Shown piece after piece: positions 7,897 through 16,329 of a stretch of 64,000 nucleotides of DNA. A model generated the notes under the pieces. The model was not told the origin of the DNA. It did not search any database and was given only the letters and a program-made list of their open reading frames with translations. Position 1 is the stretch's first letter, and each line of letters begins with the position of its first letter. The translations under genes were made by a program, and so were the position numbers. The DNA comes from Desulfomicrobium orale DSM 12838 (GTDB lineage: Bacteria; Desulfobacterota; Desulfovibrionia; Desulfovibrionales; Desulfomicrobiaceae), in contig NZ_CP014230.1 in the NCBI RefSeq assembly GCF_001553625.1, forward strand, positions 1,674,001 through 1,738,000. Reading direction: 5' to 3'.

Positions 7897-9633
7897 TCAC
7901 CAAATGGGCCTAACAGAGTAATAATCTTCAACTCGCTTAAGCTTATCAGCTAATTTGTAAGTTGCCACATCATGGTCTTGGTGTTTGCGAAAGTCATTGT
8001 TTGGACCATAAAGATCGGCACTTCCTGCAGCAGGCATATTTTTGATTAAATTTCCGTTCTTATCATAAGTACATTGGTTTCCATGTGGACTCCCTGATTT
8101 GCCTGCTAAACTTCTTAATTCATAAGAAGCCCCGTTGTGAAAATAATTGAGCACAAGGCCAGAGATGAAGCCAACATTAGGATTAGACCAGGTTCCACTA
8201 TCTGGATTTGTAGCCTTGCCATCTTCTCCAACACAGATTTTCTCAGGGCACTTCGGAGTTGCTTCCCACCAAGCACCTAAACTTTTTTCCATTTTTAACC
8301 ATTCATCAAAAATCTGGGTATCAGTGTAGGAGTCCCACAGAATACCTTTATCCCCTGGGATGATATTCCGCTTTTTTAAACTGTTCTCAGCATCGGCTAA
8401 AGTGAATAAGCCATAAACATCTATCCAATTCACCGGATTTCCGCCGGTATATGCATACACATTCATCCCGCCGACCAGGCCGATGGGATCAGCAGTGATA
8501 TATCTCCCTGTCTTCGGGTTGTAATACCTGTTCCAGTTGTAGTGCAGGCCGGTTTCGGCGTCGAAGTACTGGCCGGGGAAGCGCAGGTTGTTCTGCACTG
8601 TGGCCTTGAGCACCTTGGCCTCTCCGTAGGGCAGATAGGCGGCCTGCCAGACCACGGCTCCTCTGGAATCCACCAGCTGCTGCGGTGTGCCCAGGTGGTC
8701 GGTGACGTAAAAATACCAGCCGGGCCGGGTCTCGTATTCCAGCAGCGCCACGGGTTCACCGCGCAGGTACACATATTCCCGCAGCACGGTGCCGTTGGCA
8801 AGACTTTCTCCGATGAGCCGGCTGTCCTGATCGTAATGGTAATGAATGGTCCGCCCGCCGGCGGTCTTGCTGGTCCGGCGGTTCCAGGCGTCGTAGGTGT
8901 ACCGGGCCTTCACCGTGTTCTGCACAGACACGGAGACCAGACGGTTCAGGGCGTCATACGTGAAGGCGTGTCTGCCGTCGGAAAGGGTGTTGCCGTTGGC
9001 GTCGTAGGCGTATCTGCCCGCTCCCGCGCCGCTGATCTTCTCCAGCCGGTTGCTTTTCCCCGCATAGCCCAGAGCCGCGTTCAGCCCGGCAAGGCTTGGC
9101 GTGCGCACGTTTGTGATGCCCGTGACCCGGCCGTTCTTGTCCCGGGTGTAGCGCCGGTCCGAGGCCCCGCCGTTCATGCGGGTGACCTGATAGCGCCGGT
9201 CAAAGTCCCGGTTGAAGACCATGTTGCCGGCCCTGAAGCTCCTGACCGGCCCGAAGGGCAGGTAGGTGATGCTGCTGATCAGCGGCTTGTTGTCCAGAGT
9301 CATGGATATGATCTGGTCCGCCGGGTCATAGCCGAGGCGCAGGATGTGTCCGCTGGGATAGACCAGGGCGTTCATGTTGCCCGCTGACGGGCTGTAGCCG
9401 TAGCGCACCTTCGACACGACCCCATTCATGGTTCTGGTTTCCGAGGTCAGCTGGCCCAGGGCGTTGTACACGAAGCTCCACTGGCCTGTGCCATCCTTGA
9501 TACGGGAGAGCCTGCCGCCCTGGTCATAGCTGAACGACGCCGACCCGCCGGGCCAGTTCATGCGCGCGGGCCGGTTCAGGGCGTCGTAGGCATAGGTCAT
9601 AGTCTGCCCCCTGCGGTTCAGGAGGGCTGACAA
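7897..9633 (-). CDS. Displaced rhs 3' end (tip 2): long core fragment plus unknown toxin-like tip
   Basis: A 5'-truncated rhs gene of up to 578 residues. Homology to the full-length genes begins near 9600 (TYAYDALNRPARMNWPGG) and runs through the YD repeats to ITADPIGLVGGMNVYAYT and DVYGL. The tip, about 170 residues, includes PNVGFISGLVLNYFHNG, SPHGNQCTYDKNGNLI, PAAGSADLY and HQDHDVATY. The GNQCTYDKNGNL.....AAG.AD pattern is found in other bacterial effectors, but I cannot assign an activity. It has no signal peptide or credible promoter, so it is probably silent cargo for recombination with a complete rhs. Confidence 0.75.
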   Translation of the reverse strand: MSALLNRRGQTMTYAYDALNRPARMNWPGGSASFSYDQGGRLSRIKDGTGQWSFVYNALGQLTSETRTMNGVVSKVRYGYSPSAGNMNALVYPSGHILRLGYDPADQIISMTLDNKPLISSITYLPFGPVRSFRAGNMVFNRDFDRRYQVTRMNGGASDRRYTRDKNGRVTGITNVRTPSLAGLNAALGYAGKSNRLEKISGAGAGRYAYDANGNTLSDGRHAFTYDALNRLVSVSVQNTVKARYTYDAWNRRTSKTAGGRTIHYHYDQDSRLIGESLANGTVLREYVYLRGEPVALLEYETRPGWYFYVTDHLGTPQQLVDSRGAVVWQAAYLPYGEAKVLKATVQNNLRFPGQYFDAETGLHYNWNRYYNPKTGRYITADPIGLVGGMNVYAYTGGNPVNWIDVYGLFTLADAENSLKKRNIIPGDKGILWDSYTDTQIFDEWLKMEKSLGAWWEATPKCPEKICVGEDGKATNPDSGTWSNPNVGFISGLVLNYFHNGASYELRSLAGKSGSPHGNQCTYDKNGNLIKNMPAAGSADLYGPNNDFRKHQDHDVATYKLADKLKRVEDYYSVRPIW

Positions 9634-9711
9634 AATACACTCTCTACTTTATATTTGAAAGAATGAAGATATCTATAGCTTATTTTTTAAGTTATTCAGT
9701 AGGCATGAATC

Positions 9712-9978
9712 TTACTTATCTACTTCTCTATTAGCTACAATGATTCTATTCCCATTGTCAAATTTATATATACAATGCACCAATGTCCCGGGAGAAAATT
9801 GCCATTGTTCATCTTCTTGATCATATTTTTGATTTGGCAAAATTCGATATACCATACCGCCCATGTGTTCGCCTTGTGCTGATCTTAACACATCTACTCC
9901 TTCATTCATAAGATGAATATATATAGTATATATCATACAAAATATTGTAATATTTCGTTTTGAATTTAATTTCATCAA
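9712..9978 (-). CDS. Probable immunity protein of the colicin E5-like tip
   Basis: An 88-residue protein with an N-terminal hydrophobic segment, then VDVLRSAQ, MVYRILPNQKYD and EDEQWQFSPGTLVHC. Proteins with the pattern V.R...........Y...DE.W.F.PG..V.C are widespread small proteins, some next to toxins. Its ATG overlaps the stop of the preceding rhs tip by 4 bases, so translation is coupled. A later Met (MNEGVDVL, residue 24) is a possible alternative start that would remove the hydrophobic part. Confidence 0.6.
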   Translation of the reverse strand: MMKLNSKRNITIFCMIYTIYIHLMNEGVDVLRSAQGEHMGGMVYRILPNQKYDQEDEQWQFSPGTLVHCIYKFDNGNRIIVANREVDK

Positions 9979-10757
9979 TATTTATATCCGTCTCCGACAA
10001 TATGTATAACTTCTCTAGTTATGTCATCTATAACAACTGACCTTCCTGTTTTTGGATGAATGTATCGTGTTGCGCTATGATGCTTATTTATGAGATTTGT
10101 GGCTCTATATCGTTTCCCATATTTAATAGCTTCTGAAATCTGTTCGTGCGTCCATCCACGATTTTGCATCTGATTTGACCACTTTATAGGTGATTTACCA
10201 GCCCAAAATTTCCATGTATAATTACTAGATTGAGAAATCCTTGGTATTAGGCATTGCCCAGTATTTTTTAAAACAGAATATTCTCCCAATGTTAATACAG
10301 ATAATATTTGCTCTCCAATCATTCCACCCATATAAAGTGTGCCCAAAGCATATTGCCCATCCTCAAAAGCAGTCATGCCTTCATCATAGAGAATTTGTCC
10401 AGGGACAAGTATTCTCAGCATTTCAGGGCTACGATACAACCCTTCCACATCCACTGCATTCACCGGATTCCCACCAGCATACGCATACACATTCATCCCT
10501 CCAGCCAGGCCGATGGGGTCAGCAGTGATATACCTCCCTGTCTTAGGGTTGTAATACCTGTTCCAGTTGTAGTGCAGGCCGGTTTCGGCGTCGAAGACTG
10601 GCCGGGGAAACGCAGGTTGTTCTGTACTGTGGCCTTGAGCACTTTGGCTTCGCCGTAAGGCAGATACGCCGCCTGCCAGACCACGGTTCCTTGCGCGTCC
10701 ACCAGCTGCTGCGGCGTGCCCAGGTGGTCGGTGACGTAAAAATACCAGCCGGGCCGG
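9975..10757 (-). pseudogene. Displaced rhs 3' end (tip 1) with colicin E5-like ribonuclease tip; core frameshifted
   Basis: A 5'-truncated rhs end. The core begins abruptly near 10757 (PGWYFYVTDHLGTPQQLV). In the core region FPGQYFDAETG one base is missing (GAAGACTGG at about 10592-10600 instead of GAAGTACTGG), which breaks the frame. Downstream the frame is intact through HYNWNRYYNPKTGRYITADP and DVEGL to the tip. The tip ends with NRGWTHEQISEAIKYGKRY, ATRYIHPKTGRSVVIDD and VIHIVGDGYKY, the pattern of colicin E5-related ribonuclease domains, which cut tRNA anticodons. The toxin domain looks complete and is followed by a coupled immunity gene. As it stands it cannot be made as part of a shell. 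Confidence 0.75.
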
Positions 10758-10828
10758 GATCAATCGAGATGTTAAAGACAACTTTGGGCAATCTTAAAAA
10801 GGAACAAGGGCAAGTTGTTTTGTTCTTA

Positions 10829-11296
10829 TCACATATTAATGATCCGTTTAAGCAAAGATTCAGGCAAGAAACTAAACCAACGTTTGAAAAAATTATTATT
10901 TTTTTTTGCGCGAAGGAGTTGTTTTTTCCATCCATTGACGAGCAATTCATAGGAATGAATATCATCTTTTTTTTCAAGAGTTGATCGACAATTTGAAAGC
11001 AGTACTGTATAATCTTCAACTGTATATATTTTTTTATTCAACTCTGAAATATTAAGCAAAATCATCATATCTTCAATATCGTCATAAATTTCATCAAGAC
11101 TAGTATCTGTATCAGAAAATAATCTATATTTTTTTGAAATCAAATCTATGCCAAAATGGTTATTTAATTTAATATGGGAAGGAGAATTAAGTCCAAATAT
11201 ATGTGCTATTCGTTCATAAGCAATCAAGATGTCATCATCATTTACAGATTTATTTGTGTATGCATTGAGTTCTTCTTTGATCCATTTAGTATTCAT
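10829..11296 (-). CDS. Probable immunity protein of the Rhs-1 tip
   Basis: A 155-residue, soluble, AT-rich coding region with acidic middle part (SLDEIYDDIEDMMILL) and a basic C-terminus. No family recognised. It follows the stop of rhs-1 by about 140 bases on the same strand, where immunity genes sit in such loci. No strong ribosome-binding site is visible. Its assignment as immunity protein is from position and composition only. Confidence 0.5.
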   Translation of the reverse strand: MNTKWIKEELNAYTNKSVNDDDILIAYERIAHIFGLNSPSHIKLNNHFGIDLISKKYRLFSDTDTSLDEIYDDIEDMMILLNISELNKKIYTVEDYTVLLSNCRSTLEKKDDIHSYELLVNGWKKQLLRAKKNNNFFKRWFSFLPESLLKRIINM

Positions 11297-11434
11297 AATT
11301 TATGCTTGATCATATGATCAATATGATTAGTTTTTGAATTTAATGGGAGTAAATTTTTTGTTCATATAATACTGTTTTGGGTAATTTATCTAATACATAA
11401 TAAAATTGGAATTTGATTATGAGCTAGAATAAAC

Positions 11435-14400
11435 TCAATATATGCACTCATTCTGTTCGCAAACATAGGCGCAACGAATGATTACTCCCCAGTCATAATA
11501 GCCTTCAAAAATAAGCCCTACCAGTGCAGATCTACCTAAAGTTCTTCCAATAGCTGATCTACCAAAATCACGAATGTTTCTTCTTGCTGTAAACATGATA
11601 CTTCTTACAGAATTACTTTCCTCAAGGTTCCGAGCAATTCTGCCAATTCTTCCAGCCCATCGACTTGGTTGACCTGTCCATTTATTTTGGCTGGCTCTAT
11701 CTCCAAAATGTTTTTTTAATTCTGCTGGTGTTTTTGGCATTGTGCTGAATCCGAGAGCTCCTCCGAGTGTGCTGAGAACTATATCCCAGTCTAAACGCTC
11801 TTTTTCTACACAATTAGCAAAACAATTACTCCAATTTTCAGTTGCTAATCCCCATGGATCCACTGCATTCATCGGATTTCCGCCGGCATACGCATACACA
11901 TTCATCCCACCATCCAGGCCGATGGGATCAGCGGTAATGTATCTCCCTGTTTTCGGGTTGTAATACCTGTTCCAGTTGTAGTGCAGGCCTGTCTCGGCGT
12001 CGAAGTACTGGCCGGGGAAGCGCAGGTTGTTCTGCACTGTGGCCTTGAGCACTTTGGTCTCGCCGTAAGGCAGGCAGGCGGCCTGCCAGACCACGGCCCC
12101 TCTGGAATCCACCAGCTGCTGCGGCGTGCCCAGGTGGTCGGTGACGTAAAAATACCAGCCGGGCCGGGTCTCGTATTCCAGCAGCGCCACGGGCTCACCG
12201 CGCAGGTACACATATTCCCGCAGCACGGTGCCGTTGGCAAGACTTTCCCCGATGAGCCGGCTGTCCTGATCGTAATGGTAATGAATGGTCCGCCCGCCGG
12301 CGGTCTTGCTGGTCCGGCGGTTCCGGGCGTCGTAGGTGTAAGTGGCCAGTACGGTGTTATTGGCGGACACAGCGGTCAGGCGGTTCAGGGCGTCGTAGGT
12401 GAAGGCGTGTCTGCCGTCGGAAAGGGTGTTGCCGTTGGCGTCGTAGATGTACGTACCAGCATTCGCCCCGATCACGCTTTGCAGCCGGTTGTTCTCCGTC
12501 GCGTAGTCCAGCGTGGCGTTCAGCCCGGCAAGGCTTGGCGTGCGCACGTTTGTGATGCCCGTGACCCGGCCGTTTTTGTCCCGGGTGTAGCGCCGGTTCG
12601 AGGACCCGCCGTTCATGCGGGTGACCTGGTAGCGTTGGTCGTAAGCCCGGTTGAAGGCCATGTTGCCGGCCCTGAAGCTTTTGACCGGCCCGAAGGGCAG
12701 GTAGGTGATGTTGCTGATCAGCGGCTGATGATCCAGCGTCAGACCCACGATCTGGTTCGAGCTGTTGTAAAGCATGCGCAGGATGCGGCCGCTGGGGTAA
12801 ATCAGAGCGTTCGGGTTGCCCGTGGAAGAGCTGTAGCCGTAGCGCACCCGCGACACGACCCCATTCATGGTTCTGGTTTCCGAGATCAGCTGCCCCAGGG
12901 CGTTGCAGGCAAAATTCCAGCGGTCCGCGCCGCTCTGGATGCGGGCGAGGCGGCCGCCGCGGTCGTAGCTGAACACGTTCGAGCCGCCGGGCCAGTTCAT
13001 GCGCGCGGGCCGGTTCAGGGCGTCGTAGGCATAGGTCACGGCCTGACCCCTGGCGTCGGTCCGGCGGGTCAGGTTGTCCGCCAGATCATACGCAAAGATA
13101 CTATTGCCCGTATCCGGGGCGGTCTCGCGCACCACGTTGCCGAAGTCGTCATAGGCGTAGCTGGTGACGTGGTTGCGGGCGTCGGTCACGGCCACCAGAT
13201 TGTCCCAGAGATCGTACCTGTGCCGGGCCGAGGCCACGCCCGCACGGGTCACGGCCAGCAGCCGGTTCAGGGCGTCGTAGGTGTACTTCGTGTCCACGCC
13301 CTCGGGCTCCGTGACGCGGACCAGATTGCCGTTTTTGTCGTAATAGCGGCGTTCCGTGGCGTTGTCCGGATAGAGCAGCGCGTCGGGATTGCCGGTCTCG
13401 TCGTAGCTCTGGCTCAGGGTGAAGGTTTGCGTTCCGGCGGAGGTGTGGATGTCCTGCCGGCGGACCCGCCCCTTGGCGTCATGCGCCCAGGAAATTTTAT
13501 GCCCCTTCGGATCGGTCACGGATATCAGGAATCCGTTGGTATAATTGTAGCGCGTGGTCCGGTTGCCGGGCTGGATCATGCCCGTCAGCCGGCCGGCGTC
13601 GTCGTAGGTGAAGCTGGTGGTGATGTTGCCCGCCGTGGTGGTCAGCACATTGCCCTGCAGATCGTACGTCAAAGTGCTCACCAGGCCGTCCGGGCGGGTG
13701 ATGGTGCGCGGTCTGCCCAGGGGCGTGTAGTCGCCGTAGGTGGTGACCTGGCCCAGAGCGTCGGTCACGGTGCGCAGCTGGCCGCGATTGTGCCCCTGCG
13801 CCGCCGCGTCGGGGTAGTAGGCGAAGCTGGTCACGTCGTTCACGTCCGTGCGCGGGCCGTCGATGGACGCGATCCGCCCCAGGGTCGTGTAGGTCATGGT
13901 GATGGTGGCGCTGGACGCCACCCCGTTTCTGATGCCGGTCCGGGTCAGGGTCAGGGGGTTGCCGTCGGCGTCGTAGGTCATGGCCGTGGTCACGCTGCCC
14001 CCGCTCTGCACCGCTGACGGACGGCTGATGCTCGCCGGCTGGTTGTGCGCGGTGTAGGCGGTGGTCGTGGTGCGGGCCAGGACGGTTCCGGCGGCCTCGG
14101 TTTCGGTCAGCATGTTGCCGGCCGCGTCGTAGGTGTACGCCGTGACCGTGCCTTCCGCGTCCGTGACCCGGCTGATCTGCTGCGCGGCCGTGTACTCGTA
14201 GCTCGCGCCCGTGCTTCCGCCGCAGGCGTTGCAGGCCGGGCCGGTGAAAGACCTGACCCGCGCCACGCCGCCGGTGGCGTCGAGCTGGTAGGTGGAGGTC
14301 ACGTTCATGGCGTCGGTGATCGTGCGGGTCAGGGCCGAGGGGTAGGCGATGGTGATCCGGTCCGTGTCTCCGGCCAGAGCGGAGGCCGTCACTCGTCCGT

Positions 14401-15199
14401 CCGCGTCGTAGCTCAGGGTCTGCACGCGCAGGCCCGTCGCGTCGATGACGCCGGTCAGCCGTTGTCCGGAGTATTCGTATCGCCGGCTCTTGCCGTCGGG
14501 CCGCTGCACGCTGGTCAGATGGCCCTGCCGGTCATAAGTGTAGGAAAAGGTTCCCGCGGGTGTGACGATGCTTGCCAGACGTCCGCCGGAATAGGTGAAG
14601 TGGATGGCCCGGCCGAGGGAGTCCGTCACGGACACGAGAGGCGGGTTCTGCAGGGTCCTGACAACGGTGTTGCCGCGGGCGTCGCGTTCGGTCACGGAGC
14701 GCGTGCCGCTGTAGGCGCAGGTGACGGTGGCTCCGTTGGCAAAGGCGATGCCGGTCAGCAGGCCCTGGCTGTCGTAGGCGTGGATGTCGCGGTTGACCCG
14801 CAGCAGCTGGTAGCCCGCGCCGGTCTTCATGATGCTCTGGCGCGGCCCGATCTGGCTGACGAACGTGCCGTTGCCGTCTGGCTGGAAGCGGACATGGCGG
14901 CCGTCGCCCTGAATCAGGGTGATGCTCGAATTGTTGTCCACCAGCCGCTCCGACAGAAAGGGCGAGGACCAACCGTATCCGAGTACGCTGTCCTCCGTGG
15001 ACTGGCTGTTATATGTCCGGGTGAAGGACAGGACCAGCGGTCCGTCAAGACGGACATCTGTTTCCTGTACGTACTTGTTGCCCGTGGCGAAGTTCACGCC
15101 GTGACCGGATATGTATGGATATGATGACGCACCGGCGGAGAAGGGAAGGAAAATTACAGAGAGGAGAAGAATGGATATATGCAATACGTGGCGCTTCAT
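11435..15199 (-). CDS. Rhs-1: full-length secreted Rhs/YD-repeat protein with unknown tip
   Basis: 1,254 residues. Sec signal peptide (KRHVLHISILLLSVIFLP, cut after AGA), DUF6531-type N-terminal region, long YD-repeat shell and core end ITADPIGLDGGMNVYAYA with DPWGL at about residue 1115. The tip of about 135 residues starts ATENWSNCFANCVEKERLD and has an arginine-rich middle (SRWAGRIGRIARNLEES) and a hydrophobic segment near the end. I recognise no catalytic motif; a membrane-acting toxin is possible. It is highly similar to Rhs-2 over the core, but here the repeat that is inverted in Rhs-2 is in normal orientation. No PAAR or VgrG gene is nearby, so the secretion route appears to be Sec. 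Confidence 0.87.
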   Translation of the reverse strand: MKRHVLHISILLLSVIFLPFSAGASSYPYISGHGVNFATGNKYVQETDVRLDGPLVLSFTRTYNSQSTEDSVLGYGWSSPFLSERLVDNNSSITLIQGDGRHVRFQPDGNGTFVSQIGPRQSIMKTGAGYQLLRVNRDIHAYDSQGLLTGIAFANGATVTCAYSGTRSVTERDARGNTVVRTLQNPPLVSVTDSLGRAIHFTYSGGRLASIVTPAGTFSYTYDRQGHLTSVQRPDGKSRRYEYSGQRLTGVIDATGLRVQTLSYDADGRVTASALAGDTDRITIAYPSALTRTITDAMNVTSTYQLDATGGVARVRSFTGPACNACGGSTGASYEYTAAQQISRVTDAEGTVTAYTYDAAGNMLTETEAAGTVLARTTTTAYTAHNQPASISRPSAVQSGGSVTTAMTYDADGNPLTLTRTGIRNGVASSATITMTYTTLGRIASIDGPRTDVNDVTSFAYYPDAAAQGHNRGQLRTVTDALGQVTTYGDYTPLGRPRTITRPDGLVSTLTYDLQGNVLTTTAGNITTSFTYDDAGRLTGMIQPGNRTTRYNYTNGFLISVTDPKGHKISWAHDAKGRVRRQDIHTSAGTQTFTLSQSYDETGNPDALLYPDNATERRYYDKNGNLVRVTEPEGVDTKYTYDALNRLLAVTRAGVASARHRYDLWDNLVAVTDARNHVTSYAYDDFGNVVRETAPDTGNSIFAYDLADNLTRRTDARGQAVTYAYDALNRPARMNWPGGSNVFSYDRGGRLARIQSGADRWNFACNALGQLISETRTMNGVVSRVRYGYSSSTGNPNALIYPSGRILRMLYNSSNQIVGLTLDHQPLISNITYLPFGPVKSFRAGNMAFNRAYDQRYQVTRMNGGSSNRRYTRDKNGRVTGITNVRTPSLAGLNATLDYATENNRLQSVIGANAGTYIYDANGNTLSDGRHAFTYDALNRLTAVSANNTVLATYTYDARNRRTSKTAGGRTIHYHYDQDSRLIGESLANGTVLREYVYLRGEPVALLEYETRPGWYFYVTDHLGTPQQLVDSRGAVVWQAACLPYGETKVLKATVQNNLRFPGQYFDAETGLHYNWNRYYNPKTGRYITADPIGLDGGMNVYAYAGGNPMNAVDPWGLATENWSNCFANCVEKERLDWDIVLSTLGGALGFSTMPKTPAELKKHFGDRASQNKWTGQPSRWAGRIGRIARNLEESNSVRSIMFTARRNIRDFGRSAIGRTLGRSALVGLIFEGYYDWGVIIRCAYVCEQNECIY

Positions 15200-15245
15200 A
15201 AGATTCTCCGCAGGTTCATTATTTATCGCGCATCATGATGGACAG

Positions 15246-15686
15246 TCAGGGCAACGGGCAGACCGGCGGCGCGCCGAGGTTCAGCACGGGATCGATCGCT
15301 GGCGCGGGCGGTGTCGGCGGTGGGCAGGGATCGTCGTTCATCTCGTCGCGTTTCACGCCGTTACAATAAAGTACCGCGTGATAGTAGTTGCCGAAGATGG
15401 TGCCGGGGATGGGCGGCCGCCGAACCTGGCAGAGAGCGGCCTTGTGCGCCGGAAACTGGATCTGGAAGACAAGCCCGCCGGTATATACGCCCTGCCCAGG
15501 ATTTATCCGGCAGGCGGCGTCTATGGCCCGCTCTGCTCCTGCACGGGGTTCGCTGGCGTTATACGGGAAAAATGCGTCGGGAAACTGCTCCACCACCCAG
15601 TACAGCCCTTCCGGAAAGGCCGGTGCGTTCCGGGGGCACAGAAGGAGCAGGACAAGGAGGGAAAAGACGGAAGCTCTCACGTTCAT
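15246..15686 (-). CDS. Secreted companion protein upstream of rhs-1
   Basis: About 146 residues. The ATG at 15686 is chosen because AAAGGTGG precedes it and it opens a signal peptide (NVRASVFSLLVLLLLCPR, cut after APA). The mature part has several cysteines and a proline-rich end (DDPCPPPTPPAP). No known family. It lies 46 bases before rhs-1 on the same strand and is probably in the same transcript. It may help export, fold or display the Rhs shell (inference). Confidence 0.6.
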   Translation of the reverse strand: MNVRASVFSLLVLLLLCPRNAPAFPEGLYWVVEQFPDAFFPYNASEPRAGAERAIDAACRINPGQGVYTGGLVFQIQFPAHKAALCQVRRPPIPGTIFGNYYHAVLYCNGVKRDEMNDDPCPPPTPPAPAIDPVLNLGAPPVCPLP

Positions 15687-15726
15687 AAAAGACCACCTTT
15701 CGGGCACTGACCAGACATGGATATTT

Positions 15727-15957
15727 TCATTTGGACGAGTTCGTCGGTCCCGATTTTACGGATACAATATTTCCCGTCTTGTCATAGGAATACGTGACAG
15801 TGCTGTTGGCAAATGTCGCGGAGACAAGGCGGTCCTGGGAATCGTACCTGTACTTCACCTCTCCGGCGGAGATGAGGTAGGGAAGCGAGAGAAGACATAT
15901 CAGGCAGAGGAATGACAGTGTTCTCAGGCGCCTGGGGGATCTTTTTCCGCTGATCAT
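15727..15957 (-). CDS. Short secreted protein with about one YD repeat
   Basis: A 76-residue protein with a basic start and signal peptide (TLSFLCLICLLSLPYLIS), followed by EVKYRYDSQDRLVSATF and TVTYSYDKTGNIVSV, which are a single Rhs/YD-repeat unit. A good ribosome-binding site (GGAGAC) precedes the ATG. It is the first gene of the rhs-1 transcript. It could be a free repeat that caps or nucleates the Rhs barrel, or a relic of a longer repeat protein; the role is unknown. Confidence 0.6.
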   Translation of the reverse strand: MISGKRSPRRLRTLSFLCLICLLSLPYLISAGEVKYRYDSQDRLVSATFANSTVTYSYDKTGNIVSVKSGPTNSSK

Positions 15958-16329
15958 GCAGTGTCTCCATCTGTGAATTGAGGCTGTGCGGGGATTTTAT
16001 CTTTCTCGGTGCGATGAGAATTAGACATGTTTTATTTTTTTAAATGTGAGTGGATTTGTCAATATGTCTTGTGAAAAAATATCACGGGAAATTGTCATGC
16101 CGGCGCCTTTTCGGCATACACCGGCATTTTTCACTCCATATCCGCCGGTTTCCGAACCGTGTTCTGCCGGGCGCAGTGCTGCCACGGTATGCGGTCCGGC
16201 AGGGGAGGGGTTCACAAGCCAGCCGAATCCGGCTAAGTTCCGTCTTATTTTTCCGTGTATGGTATATCTGCAACCTGTGAAAATCATTTGATTATAAATC
16301 CCGAAGCAGGATCCCGGCGAGGAGGACGC
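15958..16329. other. Divergent intergenic region between the rhs-1 operon and adhE
   Basis: About 370 bases without a gene. It must hold the promoters of both divergent units. A TTGACA-type promoter for the rhs side is listed separately. TTGTGAAAAAATATCACGG at 16069-16087 resembles an imperfect Rex-type redox operator, which would suit adhE, but the spacing between the half-sites is one base too long for the usual palindrome, so I do not call it. Confidence 0.4.
16035..16063 (-). promoter_or_regulatory. Candidate sigma-70-type promoter for the rhs-1 operon
   Basis: On the minus strand a perfect TTGACA (16063-16058) is followed after 17 bases by AAAAAT (16040-16035), a 4 of 6 match to the -10 consensus. 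The start codon of the first secreted protein is about 75 bases downstream. No experiment or comparison supports it. Confidence 0.35.

Noticed and set aside
11981-15124. Long plus-strand frames opposite rhs-1
   Set aside because: These are antisense shadows of the YD repeats, without ribosome-binding sites or domains.
2711-15957. A type VI secretion Rhs effector locus
   Set aside because: No PAAR, VgrG, Hcp or T6SS genes, and both full-length Rhs proteins have Sec signal peptides.
16069-16087. Possible Rex operator upstream of adhE
   Set aside because: The half-sites TTGTGA and TCACGG are 7 bases apart in the core instead of 6, and the right half is imperfect. Not enough for a call.
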